From: UBA8752 sp049610565
GTDB lineage: Bacteria; Bacteroidota; Bacteroidia; Flavobacteriales_D; Sanyastnellaceae
Assembly (NCBI GenBank): GCA_049610565.1
Contig: JBMYZR010000028.1
Location: forward strand, 1-30,998
Direction: 5' to 3'
DNA length: 30,998 nt
In this document: positions 8,310 through 17,175 of the stretch, one piece after another
Layout of the letters: every line of letters starts with the position of its first letter
How positions within the stretch are numbered: position 1 is the first letter of the stretch
Program-made: the position numbers and the translations under genes
Notes under the pieces: generated by a model
Seen by the model: only the letters and a program-made list of their open reading frames with translations
What the model was told of the DNA's origin: nothing
The model's database searches: none

Positions 8310-11183
8310 TCAATCGCAGGGGGTGCCGTAATCCGCCAGGAAGAGCAGCGCGTCCGCCACGTCCACCTGGTCGTTGCCGTCGATGTCGGCGATGCCGCAG
8401 CCGGACATGCACCCGAATTCGGCCAGGATCAGCAGGAGGTCGGGCGCCCCGATGTTGCCGTTGCCATCGAGGTCGGCAGGGCAGGTGTCGTCGTCGAGGG
8501 TGAACTGGACGTACTCCACGAAGCTGTACCGCTTGATGTTGCGTGCCCGGTCGCGGATCGCAATGGCCGACACGCCCCATGTACCGGGGGCAGACCCCGC
8601 GGGAAGGAAGGCGCTGACGGTCACCGTCTGCCAGTCATTGGCGCCAGCGGGCGGGTAGACCTGATAGTAGAAGTTGGCGCCCCCCAGCTCTTCCCACGCG
8701 TCGTGGTGGAACTCCTCTCCGAGGGGGTTCCGCAGCGTGTAGGTGATGTGCTGGACACCGGACGCGAAGTCGTCAAACTCGGAGGTGTCCTGGAAGGCCA
8801 TGGTGAACTCGACCAGCGTCTCGCCGTTGGGTGCATCGGGATTGCTCGGGGTGGCCTCGATGGAGAAGGCATTCAAGTCCAGCACCGGAGGAAGCAGGTC
8901 GGGGTATTCGGTCTCCATGTACACGGAGTCCCGGTCTTCGGCAAAGGCGTAGACGCCGTCCGCGTTGCTGTAGTTCGGATCTCCGGTGAAGTAGATGCTC
9001 GAGGTGTTTCCGGCGATGTCCGTGGCGATGGCATAGTTCACGGTGTAATGCCCGGTGGGGAAGTAGTGCGGAATCGGCATTTCCATGCTGTGGTGCTTCA
9101 CCTCCTCATAGCCGTTGCTCGGGAACTGGTTGGACTGGATGTCCATGGAGTAGCGGTTGCCGTAATCCGGGTCGACCGTGGGGAAGGAGACCCGGGTCAG
9201 GCCGCGTTGCAGGGGAATCTTGTCGTAAGTGTCGTACTCGACCTGGATGCCGTCCACGGTGGCCGGACCATCGGATCCATCGCCGACCTCGATGCCCGTG
9301 ATGGCCTCCATGGTGAAGGTGTCGTCGAGGTATTCCGGCGGGGTGATGTCCTCCAGCGGGTTGTTCAGGAACAGGCGCAGGCCAATCGTGGCCGGGCTCT
9401 CATAGCGGTCATTGCCGACAGCATCCCAGAGGTGAAGCCCATTGAAATTCCACCAACCGGCCTTCATGTGCTTGTTGAGCGTGAGGGTGCCGGTCAGGAC
9501 CGAGTCGCTCGTGCCGTTGACCGGCGACAGCCACATGTCGAAGATGGTGCCGACCGAACTCACGAAACGGACCTGTCCACTGGCCGCGCCGTCCTGCGCG
9601 GGGTCGTCGCTGTGCAGCGTCACCGTCAGGGTGAACTCCTTGTCGTCGGACGGGTTTCCGATCACCTGGACATCGGTCCCGACGATCTTGCCCGGGTAGG
9701 TGTAGTCGGGGAAGAGGTTGTACACCTCGAAGGTGAGCTCCTCGGCGATCATGGCCACATACCGCGCCCCGTGCATCACCCGGTCGCGGATGAAATCGTA
9801 CTTGGCGGGCGCATGGGTGAGCAGCACCTGGGGATTGGAAATGTAGTAGGCAATGCTCTCGGCCATGTCCTCATTGGGGTTCATGTCGTGGGCGTAGCCG
9901 CTGACGAATTCCGTGGTCTGCGTCGTGCTCCATCCGCTGGGCGCATTGGGGTCTTCGAACCAGCCGCCCAACGCCGTCCAGTCGTTCCGGAGGTCGTCGT
10001 CGAAGGTGTAGGCCCAGAGGAAGTGGGCCTTCTCGTGGAGGCACAGGCGGTGGATGTGGTCGATGGAGAATCCGCTGAAGGCCGTCTCCATCCATTCGAT
10101 CGTCTCGATGCCGGTCCACGCGATGGCCGGGGCCATGGGGTAGTAGGGGTTTTGCTGGCCGTTGATGCGGCGCACGAGTTTGCTCAACCCGTCCTGCTTC
10201 CGGAGCCCTTCCGGGAACTCCTCGAACATGCCCATGATCTGCAGCTTCTCCCAGGCGGGGAACGGCTGGAAATTGGTCTGGGTCTCGTTCATCAACCCTT
10301 CGAGCTCCGCACTGGGCTCCATGAACTCCACGCCATAGCGCTCCTCGGCAATCTGGGCCACCTTCCATGTGTCCGTACCGGCATCGGTGAGGTGGGAGAG
10401 CAAGGCCTTGAACAGGCGGCGGGAGAAGAATTGGCCTTGATCGCCATCGAAGTTGACCACGAGGGGTTCGGCATAAGTGAAGGCGTCCTTGGCGATGGTG
10501 ACGACTTCCGTCCCTGCAATGGTCTCCACCATGTAGTCTCCGTCCAGCATGTCGTCCGTCAGCCTCCAGACGGCCACCACCGGCGTGCCGTTCTCATCGG
10601 CCGTGACCCGCGGATAGGGGAGGGACGCCACAGTCTGGTGGAGCTTGAAGGCGTCGTCGGGGGTCCAGTCGAGCTCGTGGTCGTCCAGGACAAACCCGTA
10701 TTGCTGGAACAGGGTCTGAGCGCTGAAGCCGGCCGGCACCGTGTATGCTTCACCGAGCACCTCAATCACAGGTGGGTCGGCCGGCACGAATTCCGTGGCG
10801 TGTCCGGCAAAGCTGCCGTCCTCGTTCCAACCGAACACATACGTCGTGCTGTCTCCAGCCAGGGCCGCCACATCAAGGGTGATGGCAGCGTCCTGCTCAA
10901 GGTCGATGACCTGCGCTGCCGGTGCGGCATGCCCGGGCGCATCGATGGACAAGGTCCACGGTCCGGTCGCCAGGGCGAACGTGTGGCTGACCGTCTGGTC
11001 CTCCCCGAGGCCGACCAGGGCAGCATCGTCCAGACCGCCAACGCCGCGTTCGACCGTCAAGGTGGCTGCAGCATCCAGCGCAAGGCCCTCCACCGTCACG
11101 GTGAGTTCAGCCGTCTGGGAAAGGAGAGGGAGCGACAGGAACGACACGGCAATCCACGCCGCAAGGCAGAAGGTTCGGTTCAT
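8310..11183 (-). CDS. Secreted zincin-like (HExxH) protein with dockerin-like C-terminus
   Basis: The start is the ATG at 11183, giving 957 residues; the frame is open further upstream but has no better start. A signal peptide covers about residues 1-22 (MNRTFCLAAW start). The middle contains HEKAH (H383, E384, H387) and, about 55 residues on, E442 in NPNEDMAESIAYY, preceded by a Tyr in VSGYAHDMNP. This spacing fits a gluzincin zinc site. The Tyr plus Glu arrangement recalls anthrax lethal factor/Pro-Pro endopeptidase-like (M34) enzymes; that family call is tentative. Residues about 480-890 look like several Ig-like beta domains. Residues 901-957 are a dockerin-like pair of Ca-binding loops (DLDGNGNIGAPD and DIDGNDQVDVAD) framed by Cys, the same 57-residue tail as in 19382, 24074 and 27091. 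It probably acts at the cell surface as a peptidase. Confidence 0.8.
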   Translation of the reverse strand: MNRTFCLAAWIAVSFLSLPLLSQTAELTVTVEGLALDAAATLTVERGVGGLDDAALVGLGEDQTVSHTFALATGPWTLSIDAPGHAAPAAQVIDLEQDAAITLDVAALAGDSTTYVFGWNEDGSFAGHATEFVPADPPVIEVLGEAYTVPAGFSAQTLFQQYGFVLDDHELDWTPDDAFKLHQTVASLPYPRVTADENGTPVVAVWRLTDDMLDGDYMVETIAGTEVVTIAKDAFTYAEPLVVNFDGDQGQFFSRRLFKALLSHLTDAGTDTWKVAQIAEERYGVEFMEPSAELEGLMNETQTNFQPFPAWEKLQIMGMFEEFPEGLRKQDGLSKLVRRINGQQNPYYPMAPAIAWTGIETIEWMETAFSGFSIDHIHRLCLHEKAHFLWAYTFDDDLRNDWTALGGWFEDPNAPSGWSTTQTTEFVSGYAHDMNPNEDMAESIAYYISNPQVLLTHAPAKYDFIRDRVMHGARYVAMIAEELTFEVYNLFPDYTYPGKIVGTDVQVIGNPSDDKEFTLTVTLHSDDPAQDGAASGQVRFVSSVGTIFDMWLSPVNGTSDSVLTGTLTLNKHMKAGWWNFNGLHLWDAVGNDRYESPATIGLRLFLNNPLEDITPPEYLDDTFTMEAITGIEVGDGSDGPATVDGIQVEYDTYDKIPLQRGLTRVSFPTVDPDYGNRYSMDIQSNQFPSNGYEEVKHHSMEMPIPHYFPTGHYTVNYAIATDIAGNTSSIYFTGDPNYSNADGVYAFAEDRDSVYMETEYPDLLPPVLDLNAFSIEATPSNPDAPNGETLVEFTMAFQDTSEFDDFASGVQHITYTLRNPLGEEFHHDAWEELGGANFYYQVYPPAGANDWQTVTVSAFLPAGSAPGTWGVSAIAIRDRARNIKRYSFVEYVQFTLDDDTCPADLDGNGNIGAPDLLLILAEFGCMSGCGIADIDGNDQVDVADALLFLADYGTPCD

Positions 11184-11187
11184 GTTC

Positions 11188-11195
11188 CAAACTAA
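11188..11195 (-). promoter_or_regulatory. -7-like element TTAGTTTG
   Basis: On the minus strand TTAGTTTG ends 4 bases before the chosen ATG at 11183, one mismatch from TAnnTTTG. It supports that ATG over longer upstream reading of the frame. TTG triplets lie upstream within the same AT-richer stretch. Confidence 0.45.
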
Positions 11196-11299
11196 CCACA
11201 ATCGCACAATCACAGGAGGAGGCACAAGGGGCGGAGCTCCATGGCTGACTCAGTTCATCCGGAAACCGCATAGTGCCACTGCAAATTCAACCCTGCATC

Positions 11300-11890
11300 A
11301 TGACGTCAAACACTCAATTGATTGGCCGTTCCTTCAGCGCATTGTCCTCCGTCTGGCTTGTCTCAATCGGCATCATCGTCGTGGAAGCCATTGTCGATTT
11401 CGCCGCTTCCGCTTTGGTATACGGCGTGCTCAGCTTGTTCATCACAGGCCCCATGTTGTTTGGAAATGCCCGGTGCTTCCTCGCCATCGGCAGGGGGCAG
11501 GAGGTGCAGGTCAGCATGTTGTTTGATGGGTTCAAGCATTTCGTGAACACCATGCTTGCGGGCATCCTGGTCGTCTTGGCCTTCGTGGGCGGCTTGTTCC
11601 TGTTTGTCATCCCGGGGATCATCGTTGGCGTTGGATTGAGCCAAACCTTCTACATCATGGCGGACAACCCGGAGATGGAATGCACCGAAGCCCTCAAGGA
11701 GAGCTGGGGCCTCGTCATGAAAGGAGGATTCTTCTGGAAGGTGTTTGGAATGGGAATCCTTCAATTGTTTGTGGTTCTGGCTGGATTCATCGCATTGATC
11801 ATCGGGGTTCTGTTTGCTGTTCCGGTGGCCTACACCGCCTCTGCCCTCCTTTACGACGAAATCAAAGCATCGCGTCTGGTCCAGCCCTGA
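11300..11890 (+). CDS. DUF975-like integral membrane protein
   Basis: This 196-residue, strongly hydrophobic protein starts at the ATG at 11300; a GTG nine codons upstream is possible but has no support. Membrane segments lie near residues 15-38, 43-56, 85-110 and 150-185, with the pattern LFVIPGIIVGVGLSQTFYIM followed by ADNPEMECTEALKESWGLVMKG. That pattern (IPGI..., then D.P...AL..S..LMKG) is typical of DUF975 and related glycerophosphodiesterase-type membrane domains. Nothing indicates a substrate. It is transcribed divergently from the minus gene at 11183 and is followed by the tRNA promoter. Confidence 0.75.
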   Translation: MTSNTQLIGRSFSALSSVWLVSIGIIVVEAIVDFAASALVYGVLSLFITGPMLFGNARCFLAIGRGQEVQVSMLFDGFKHFVNTMLAGILVVLAFVGGLFLFVIPGIIVGVGLSQTFYIMADNPEMECTEALKESWGLVMKGGFFWKVFGMGILQLFVVLAGFIALIIGVLFAVPVAYTASALLYDEIKASRLVQP

Positions 11891-11916
11891 GGCGGACGAC
11901 TTCCAATGGGAATGCC

Positions 11917-11924
11917 TATCTTTG
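11917..11924 (+). promoter_or_regulatory. -7 promoter element TATCTTTG for tRNA-Pro
   Basis: TATCTTTG matches the Bacteroidota -7 consensus TAnnTTTG exactly. It lies 22 bases upstream of the tRNA 5' end, so transcription would begin about 15 bases before the mature tRNA. No good -33 TTG is seen at the usual distance. Confidence 0.65.
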
Positions 11925-11946
11925 CGGCCCTTCTCTGGAAGGGCAT

Positions 11947-12019
11947 CGGGATGTGGCGCAGTTGGTAGCGCGCGTCGTTCGGGACGACGAGGTCGCTGGT
12001 TCGAGTCCAGTCATCCCGA
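11947..12019 (+). tRNA. tRNA-Pro (CGG)
   Basis: The sequence folds into a full cloverleaf of 73 bases. The acceptor CGGGATG pairs with CATCCCG, with discriminator A. The D stem is GCGC/GCGC, and the anticodon stem CGTCG/CGACG holds the loop TTCGGGA. The T stem is GCTGG/CCAGT with loop TTCGAGT. The anticodon CGG reads CCG, and G37 after it is normal for proline tRNAs. CCA is not encoded. Confidence 0.95.
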
Positions 12020-12026
12020 CCTCATG

Positions 12027-12055
12027 AAAGCCTCCACTTCGGTGGGGGCTTTTTT
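12027..12055 (+). terminator. Intrinsic terminator after tRNA-Pro
   Basis: AAAGCCTCCAC and GTGGGGGCTTT form an 11-bp stem (one T-G pair) with a TTCG loop, followed by a run of T. It begins 8 bases after the tRNA. Confidence 0.9.
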
Positions 12056-12213
12056 GCACCCTTTCCGCTGGTGAGCCACGCGTCGCCAGAGTGGGGTGCG
12101 GCCTTTTAAATGTTCGAATTCCATCGAGGCCTCACTTGAAGGGCCGAAACGGGCGATTGTGAGCAAGGTTTAATCCCAAGCCCGTGATTATTTTCGCGCC
12201 AAATACCATTCAC

Positions 12214-12531
12214 ATGAACAAGAGCACCCTGTTCGGCATGTTTGCCGCCTGCGCCTTCTTCGCCAGCTGCGACGACGGTGTGACCGAAGTGTGTGACGAG
12301 GGCAACAAGGCCGTCATCACCGTTTTCAACAACTCCCTCTGCACCCCGGACGTGAGCGTCAACGGCGACGAGATCGCTTCCGACCTCGGCATCCTCGACC
12401 AGGTGAGCACCGAGGTGGACGCAGGCACGCACGACGTGACCACGAACCTGAGCCTCATCACCACTTGCACCGAGCTCGACTGGGAAGTCGAAGTGGCATG
12501 TGGCGACACGATCCTCTTGACCTTCGAGTGA
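12214..12531 (+). CDS. Small Cys-containing lipoprotein of unknown function
   Basis: This 105-residue protein starts at the ATG at 12214 (MNKSTLFGMFAACAFFASC). The signal ends in the lipobox-like FASC, so the Cys at about residue 19 should be lipidated; it is followed by DDG. Acidic residues just after the lipid Cys are known in some Bacteroidota as a signal for export to the outer face of the outer membrane. The mature part has four more Cys residues (EVCDEG, SLCTPD, TTCTEL, VACGD), which could form two disulfides, and looks like a small beta-sandwich. No family is recognised. A TATTTTCG element lies 17 bases upstream at 12189-12196, and a strong terminator follows. It is a stand-alone gene. 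Confidence 0.75.
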   Translation: MNKSTLFGMFAACAFFASCDDGVTEVCDEGNKAVITVFNNSLCTPDVSVNGDEIASDLGILDQVSTEVDAGTHDVTTNLSLITTCTELDWEVEVACGDTILLTFE

Positions 12532-12553
12532 TCCATTGGATTCACTCCACACG

Positions 12554-12580
12554 AAAAACCCGGCTGATGCCGGGTTTTTT
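12554..12580. terminator. Bidirectional intrinsic terminator
   Basis: AAAAACCCGGC and GCCGGGTTTTT form an 11-bp perfect stem with a TGAT loop, with T runs reading in both directions. It lies between the lipoprotein gene and the convergent minus gene ending at 12630, so it can serve both. Confidence 0.92.
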
Positions 12581-12629
12581 GTTGCCCCACATTGTGGTTC
12601 CCGACATGTGGAGGCCTGAGGAATCGGAT

Positions 12630-14063
12630 TCAAGGATGGGCAAGGCCCCTCGACCACAGGGCCCCGTCGTCCATCCTGAGTCGCACCACCCTCAAGCCCG
12701 GGCCATAGCCTGACATCGGCAACCGGTCTGTCCATCCTGCGGAGCGGAGGACCATGCGCCCGTCGACATCGAGCATCTCCACGGAGACCACGCGGCCCAC
12801 ATCCAGATGCTGCGCAGCACGCAGCAGGATGTGCTGGCTGTCTGAACTGAAGGCCAATGTGAACGGGGCGCCAGAGGCGTCACTGGTGATGTCGTCTTCC
12901 ATGCCGGAAGCCGATCCGTTGGCCCACAGCCATTGGTAGACCGCCGGGAATTCCCGAGCCCAATACCACTCCGCGTGCTCTCCATCGGCATGGATGACGG
13001 TCAGGAATTCCTCGGTCTCCAATCCGCTGCTGGTCATGGCGGCGTCCATGTCGACCACATCGCCCACGTAGGCCGGTCCCTCGAGTTCGCCCACGACCGT
13101 GTAGACGCGCATGGCCTCCGGATGCTCCGCAGCGGCGATGAAGTCGAAAACGGGGTCGGCCGTCCAATAGGCGGGGGAGAAGACCCCCACACGACTGAAG
13201 GTGCCCGTCTCCCGGAACGCGGCATATTGGCTGATCAGTCCGCCCATGCTGCTTCCTGCAATGCCGGTGTGTTCGCGCTCCGGAAGCGTCCGATAGTGCT
13301 CGTCCACCCACGGCTTCAGGGTTTCGACGAGGAAGTCAACGTAGGCATCGCCCTCTCCGCCGCCGTATTGGGGATGCGTCCATGGGTTGTATTCGTCGAA
13401 GCGGTGGATGCCGCCATTGTCGATGGCGACCACGATGCACCCGGGGTCTCCGGCAGCATGAAGCGCATCCAAGGCTTCGTCGACTTCCCATTCGCCGGCA
13501 AAGGAGGTGGCGACATCAAAGCAGTTCTGGCCATCGTGCATGTACAGGACACGGTAATGCTGTTCCGAGTCCGCGTAGCCCGGCGGGGTGTAGATGCGGA
13601 TCGTCCTGTATCGTTCGAGTTGCGGGATGAAGAAGTCCGGCGTCAGCACCTCCACTCCGGGGCCGGCCGAGGCGCTTCCGGAACCAGACTCCAGGTCCTC
13701 CCAGGACAGGATGTCCAAGGATTCCGCCGTGGGCGACCCATCATACGCCACGGTGTGATTGGGTTGGAATCCCCCATTGGCATTGCCTTCCACCTGACTC
13801 CAATCCCCGCGGGTGAACTTGAATTCCACCGTGCCCACCGGCGGGGTGAAGGTCAGGCTCCAGCTGCCATCTCCGTCATCGGTCAGGGCATACTGCGCAT
13901 TCGCGGGGTCCCAACCGTTGAAGTTGCCTGCGGCAAAGAGAGAGGAGCCCGGTGGGGTGTTGGCCGGGATGGACTCCACGTGAAGGGTCAGTTGGGCGAA
14001 CAATGGGGCCGAACACACAGCCTGTAGTCCACAGCACAGGGACAGGGTCAAGAAGCGGAGCAT
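12630..14063 (-). CDS. Secreted esterase (esterase D-like) with starch-binding-like N-domain and T9SS-like tail
   Basis: This 477-residue protein has a signal peptide (residues 1-24, ending LFAQ). Residues about 25-110 resemble a CBM20/CBM48-type domain (LFAAGNFNGWDPANA, then GSWSLTFTPPVGTVEFKFT). Residues about 135-375 are an esterase-D family hydrolase: RTIRIYTPPGYA, VLYMHDGQN, nucleophile Ser272 in GSSMGG, and His363 in GEHAEWYW. Enzymes of this kind include acetyl-xylan and feruloyl esterases and other carbohydrate esterases. The last 75 residues (VEMLDVDGRMVL, then GLRVVRLRMDDG) look like a T9SS type A-like tail. It probably removes acyl groups from polysaccharides outside the cell; the exact substrate is unknown. 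It is divergent from the metallopeptidase gene, with only 67 bases between the two likely starts. Confidence 0.85.
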   Translation of the reverse strand: MLRFLTLSLCCGLQAVCSAPLFAQLTLHVESIPANTPPGSSLFAAGNFNGWDPANAQYALTDDGDGSWSLTFTPPVGTVEFKFTRGDWSQVEGNANGGFQPNHTVAYDGSPTAESLDILSWEDLESGSGSASAGPGVEVLTPDFFIPQLERYRTIRIYTPPGYADSEQHYRVLYMHDGQNCFDVATSFAGEWEVDEALDALHAAGDPGCIVVAIDNGGIHRFDEYNPWTHPQYGGGEGDAYVDFLVETLKPWVDEHYRTLPEREHTGIAGSSMGGLISQYAAFRETGTFSRVGVFSPAYWTADPVFDFIAAAEHPEAMRVYTVVGELEGPAYVGDVVDMDAAMTSSGLETEEFLTVIHADGEHAEWYWAREFPAVYQWLWANGSASGMEDDITSDASGAPFTLAFSSDSQHILLRAAQHLDVGRVVSVEMLDVDGRMVLRSAGWTDRLPMSGYGPGLRVVRLRMDDGALWSRGLAHP

Positions 14064-14067
14064 GCCC

Positions 14068-14075
14068 GAAAAATA
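14068..14075 (-). promoter_or_regulatory. -7-like element TATTTTTC
   Basis: On the minus strand TATTTTTC ends 4 bases before the ATG at 14063. It is one mismatch from TAnnTTTG and faces away from the TACCTTG element at 14119, so two promoters appear back to back. Confidence 0.35.
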
Positions 14076-14118
14076 GCGTCTCGGCGCCTGCAGGTGAACA
14101 GCACCTTCGATGAGGCGT

Positions 14119-14125
14119 TACCTTG
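14119..14125 (+). promoter_or_regulatory. -7-like element TACCTTG that decides the start
   Basis: TACCTTG lies 5 bases before the ATG at 14131 and downstream of the alternative ATG at 14110. If it is the -7 element, the first ATG would not be transcribed, so 14131 is the better start. Confidence 0.4.
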
Positions 14126-14130
14126 TCACC

Positions 14131-17100
14131 ATGCCTGTACTGCGTTCACTTTCCATCGCCCTGTTTCTCCTCGCCCTGTGTGTTCAAGGCCAAGCCCAAT
14201 GGTCGGACCCGACCGTGTCGGTCGACCCGCACGAGGTGCGCTTGACGCCCACGTGGAATGACCCCGACCCGGACATGCAGTCCCGGTTGCGTGGCGCCCC
14301 GTTCTGGAGCGGGTTTTCGGCGGAGCACCCGCGTTGGCAAGTGCAGTTCGATCCGTCCACCGGAACGGTGCACAGGGCGTTCGGGCCCGCGATTGACACC
14401 GAGGACGCGCCCGGCTGGCTGGCCGCGCAGGTCAATGCGGCGGGATGGGACGTTCAAACGGGTGAGTGGCGCGAAGTGGCCATGGGCAAGCACACGCTCT
14501 TCCGCGCCCACCAGGTGGCCAATGGCCGCCGTGTCCTGGGCACCGAGTTCGTGGTCAAGACCGGTCAGGCTGGCGTCATCTCGTGGGGCGCCCAATGCCA
14601 CCCGGGAGCACAATGGCCGGCACTCTCCGCGCCGCTGTCCGGTGCTGCACTGGAGGACGCGGCGACCAATGGCATTTCCCTCGTCGACATCACGGTGGAA
14701 GCGGGAGAGGAGTGGCTGCTTCCCGTCGTCATTCCTGGAGAAGTCAAGCGGTTCGATTACCGCGCCGTGTCCGAACTGACGGTCAGCGGCACCTCTCCGC
14801 AAGGGGTTCCGGTCCAGTATCGCACGCTGGTCGACCTCGAGGACGGAACGGTGCATCTGCGACAGAACCAAGTCAAGCACATCGGACATCCGCATGGCCC
14901 CCGGCCGAAGCGGCGGGTGAAGCCGATGGGCCCGGCGGCATGGCTCCAGTTGCTGGACGTTCAGATCACGGGAACCGTGCACCTCACGCAGCCGTTCGAG
15001 TCTCCGGTCGAAGTCGGCCTGGCCAACCTCTTCGTCCAAACGGCCCAAGGTCAGTTGACCTCCTCCGAGGGCGGCATGATCAGCCTCGACGGCGAGGCTC
15101 CGCAGGAACTGGGCCTTCAGCTGCAGGGGCTGTGGAGCACGGTCACCACCAACGACGTCACGCCCTCGCTGGACGTGGAATTGCAGGGCGACAGCATCGT
15201 GTCGATGGATGACGGGGCCAACATTCGCGAATTGAGCGCCTACCACAGCGTGAACCGAATCCACGACCACATGGGGTCCTGGCTGACCGGCTTCGATGGG
15301 CTCGACATTTCCATGCCCACGCTCGTGGACGTCAGCGGAACCTGCAACGCCTTCTACACGCCAGGCAACCCCACCATCAACTTCTACAGCGAAGGGGACG
15401 GGTGCAATGCCTTCTCGCTCGTCAGCGACGTGGTTTTCCACGAATACGGACACGGCATCAACGACCAGTTCTACGCCAGCCAAGGCGGTTCCTTCATCAA
15501 CGGCGGCATCAACGAGGGCTATGCGGATTTCTGGGCCATCAGCCTGACGGACAACCCGGTGCTCGGTGCAGGGTGCTACATGGAAAACGAGGACTTCTTC
15601 ATCCGCCGGTATGACGTGAACCCCAAGGTGTATCCCCAGGACCTGGTGGGCCAGGTGCACGCCGATGGCGAAATCATCTGCGGCGCGTGGTATGACACCC
15701 ACCTGTTGATGGGAGGAGATTGGAACCAAACCCTCCAACTCTTTGTGGACGCCTATCCCGGTTTGCAGGCGGAAACGCAGAACGGCAACGAGGGCGAGGC
15801 CTTTGTGGAAATCCTCCTCGATGTGCTCCAAGCGGACGACGACGATGACGACCTGTCCAACGGCACGCCCAACGGCAGCGCCATTCTCGAAGGGTTCGGC
15901 ATGCACGGCATCAGCCTGTTCAGCAGCGTGGACATCCAGCACACCCCGATTGAGTTTGCCCCCGAAGCGGAAGCCATCGCCATCGAGGCCGACGCGGAAA
16001 TCCTGTTCCCCTTCGGCCAGTACTTCAGCACCTGTGACCTCTACTACCGGACCACCCCCTCGGCGGACTGGACGGTCGTCGAGATGGAGGAGGGCAGCGG
16101 TGATGCGTTCACGACCACCCTTCCCGCACAGGATCCCGGCACGGTCGTCGAGTACTTTTTCGGCATCAGCGACCTGTTCGGCGCGGTCAGTGCCATCACG
16201 CCGTTCTCCGCCGATGACGCCGCCAACCCGAACCTGCCGTTCAACATCATCGTGGGCATGGCCCCGGTTCTCATCGACGACCAGGATGACTACTCGGAAT
16301 TCGGGTTCTGGGAATTGGGACTGCCCGAGGACAATGCCACCACGGGCGAATGGGAGTCCACCATCCCTGTGGGGTCGTACAGCACACCGGGCGACCCGTC
16401 GAGCATCTGCGCACCGGCGGAGGACCACACACCGGGCGATGGGCTGTTTGCCTTCCTCACCGGCGTCAGCCCCGGCGGAGATGCGGGCATTGGCAGCAAC
16501 GACATCGATGCGGGATCGACCACCCTGCAGTCGGAGGCCATCGACCTGAGCAGCATGGTGTCCCCGATCCTGAGCTACTGGCGTTGGTATGTCAACGCTC
16601 CGGCATCGGGTGCCAACCCGGGCGCCGACTGGTGGCAGGTCCACGTCAGCGACGACGGGGGACAGAATTGGGTCGAGATCGAGGAGACCTTGACGCAAGA
16701 CATCCGCTGGCGCCGGAATGCCTTCGCCATCCAGGAATACGTAGACCTCACGGACGAATTCAAGATCCGCTTCGTGGCCTCGGACAGCCTGCGTCCCGGC
16801 CAGGAATTCGATGGAGGCTCCCTCATCGAAGCCGCAGTGGACGACCTGCTCATCCTCGATCTGGCCAGCCTCGACGTCAACGAAGCCGATGCCGGTCAGG
16901 ACATCATGGCGTGGCCGGTTCCGGCCCGGGACAGGCTGCACTCGGCAGGGTGGGCACCCGGAACGTCCGTGGAGCTCATCGATGCCTTGGGCAGACGGGT
17001 GTTGACCCAGGCGGCAGGATCGGATGGGCAAGTCCACATGACGTTGCCGACTGGCATGAGCGGGTCCGCCATGGTCAAGGGAACATCACGCTCTGGCAAA

Positions 17101-17136
17101 CTGCGTGTGAAAAAGGTGGTGTTGGCATCGGAATGA
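14131..17136 (+). CDS. Secreted fungalysin/thermolysin-like zinc metallopeptidase with T9SS tail
   Basis: I use the ATG at 14131 (1001 residues), giving the signal peptide MPVLRSLSIALFLLALC to QAQ; the in-frame ATG at 14110 would add seven residues. Numbers below count from 14110. Residues about 30-230 look like the FTP/PepSY-type propeptide of the family. The catalytic part has HEYGHG (H444, E445, H448) and the third ligand E469 in NEGYADFWA, as in M36 fungalysins. A six-Asp stretch in LQADDDDDDLSNGTPNG follows, with the LSNGTPN ending typical of secreted relatives. Then come an Ig-like domain and a MAM-like/choice-of-anchor domain (about 720-920). The tail (VELIDALGRRVL, then KLRVKKVVLA) resembles a T9SS type A domain. 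It should digest proteins outside the cell, after removal of its propeptide. Confidence 0.87.
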   Translation: MPVLRSLSIALFLLALCVQGQAQWSDPTVSVDPHEVRLTPTWNDPDPDMQSRLRGAPFWSGFSAEHPRWQVQFDPSTGTVHRAFGPAIDTEDAPGWLAAQVNAAGWDVQTGEWREVAMGKHTLFRAHQVANGRRVLGTEFVVKTGQAGVISWGAQCHPGAQWPALSAPLSGAALEDAATNGISLVDITVEAGEEWLLPVVIPGEVKRFDYRAVSELTVSGTSPQGVPVQYRTLVDLEDGTVHLRQNQVKHIGHPHGPRPKRRVKPMGPAAWLQLLDVQITGTVHLTQPFESPVEVGLANLFVQTAQGQLTSSEGGMISLDGEAPQELGLQLQGLWSTVTTNDVTPSLDVELQGDSIVSMDDGANIRELSAYHSVNRIHDHMGSWLTGFDGLDISMPTLVDVSGTCNAFYTPGNPTINFYSEGDGCNAFSLVSDVVFHEYGHGINDQFYASQGGSFINGGINEGYADFWAISLTDNPVLGAGCYMENEDFFIRRYDVNPKVYPQDLVGQVHADGEIICGAWYDTHLLMGGDWNQTLQLFVDAYPGLQAETQNGNEGEAFVEILLDVLQADDDDDDLSNGTPNGSAILEGFGMHGISLFSSVDIQHTPIEFAPEAEAIAIEADAEILFPFGQYFSTCDLYYRTTPSADWTVVEMEEGSGDAFTTTLPAQDPGTVVEYFFGISDLFGAVSAITPFSADDAANPNLPFNIIVGMAPVLIDDQDDYSEFGFWELGLPEDNATTGEWESTIPVGSYSTPGDPSSICAPAEDHTPGDGLFAFLTGVSPGGDAGIGSNDIDAGSTTLQSEAIDLSSMVSPILSYWRWYVNAPASGANPGADWWQVHVSDDGGQNWVEIEETLTQDIRWRRNAFAIQEYVDLTDEFKIRFVASDSLRPGQEFDGGSLIEAAVDDLLILDLASLDVNEADAGQDIMAWPVPARDRLHSAGWAPGTSVELIDALGRRVLTQAAGSDGQVHMTLPTGMSGSAMVKGTSRSGKLRVKKVVLASE

Positions 17137-17149
17137 CGCAGAAGGCGCA

Positions 17150-17157
17150 CATCTTTG
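17150..17157 (+). promoter_or_regulatory. -7-like element CATCTTTG
   Basis: CATCTTTG is one base from TAnnTTTG and lies 18 bases before the ATG at 17176. It is followed by GCGGCC, as is the tRNA-Pro promoter. Confidence 0.4.
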
Positions 17158-17175
17158 CGGCCGCAATTTGAGAAC

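Noticed and set aside
8088..11195. Very long open frame on the plus strand opposite the zincin-like gene
   Set aside because: It is a shadow of a GC-rich gene. The minus-strand protein has a signal peptide, HExxH site and dockerin-like tail, whereas the plus frame gives a low-complexity Val/Gly/Arg/His-rich protein with no motif.
11273..11299. GTG at 11273 as the start of the DUF975-like gene
   Set aside because: The extra nine residues are not membrane-like or conserved-looking, and the ATG at 11300 directly precedes the normal N-terminus.
14146..17037. Long open frame on the minus strand opposite the metallopeptidase
   Set aside because: Same codon-bias shadow; the plus strand encodes a recognisable M36-like enzyme.
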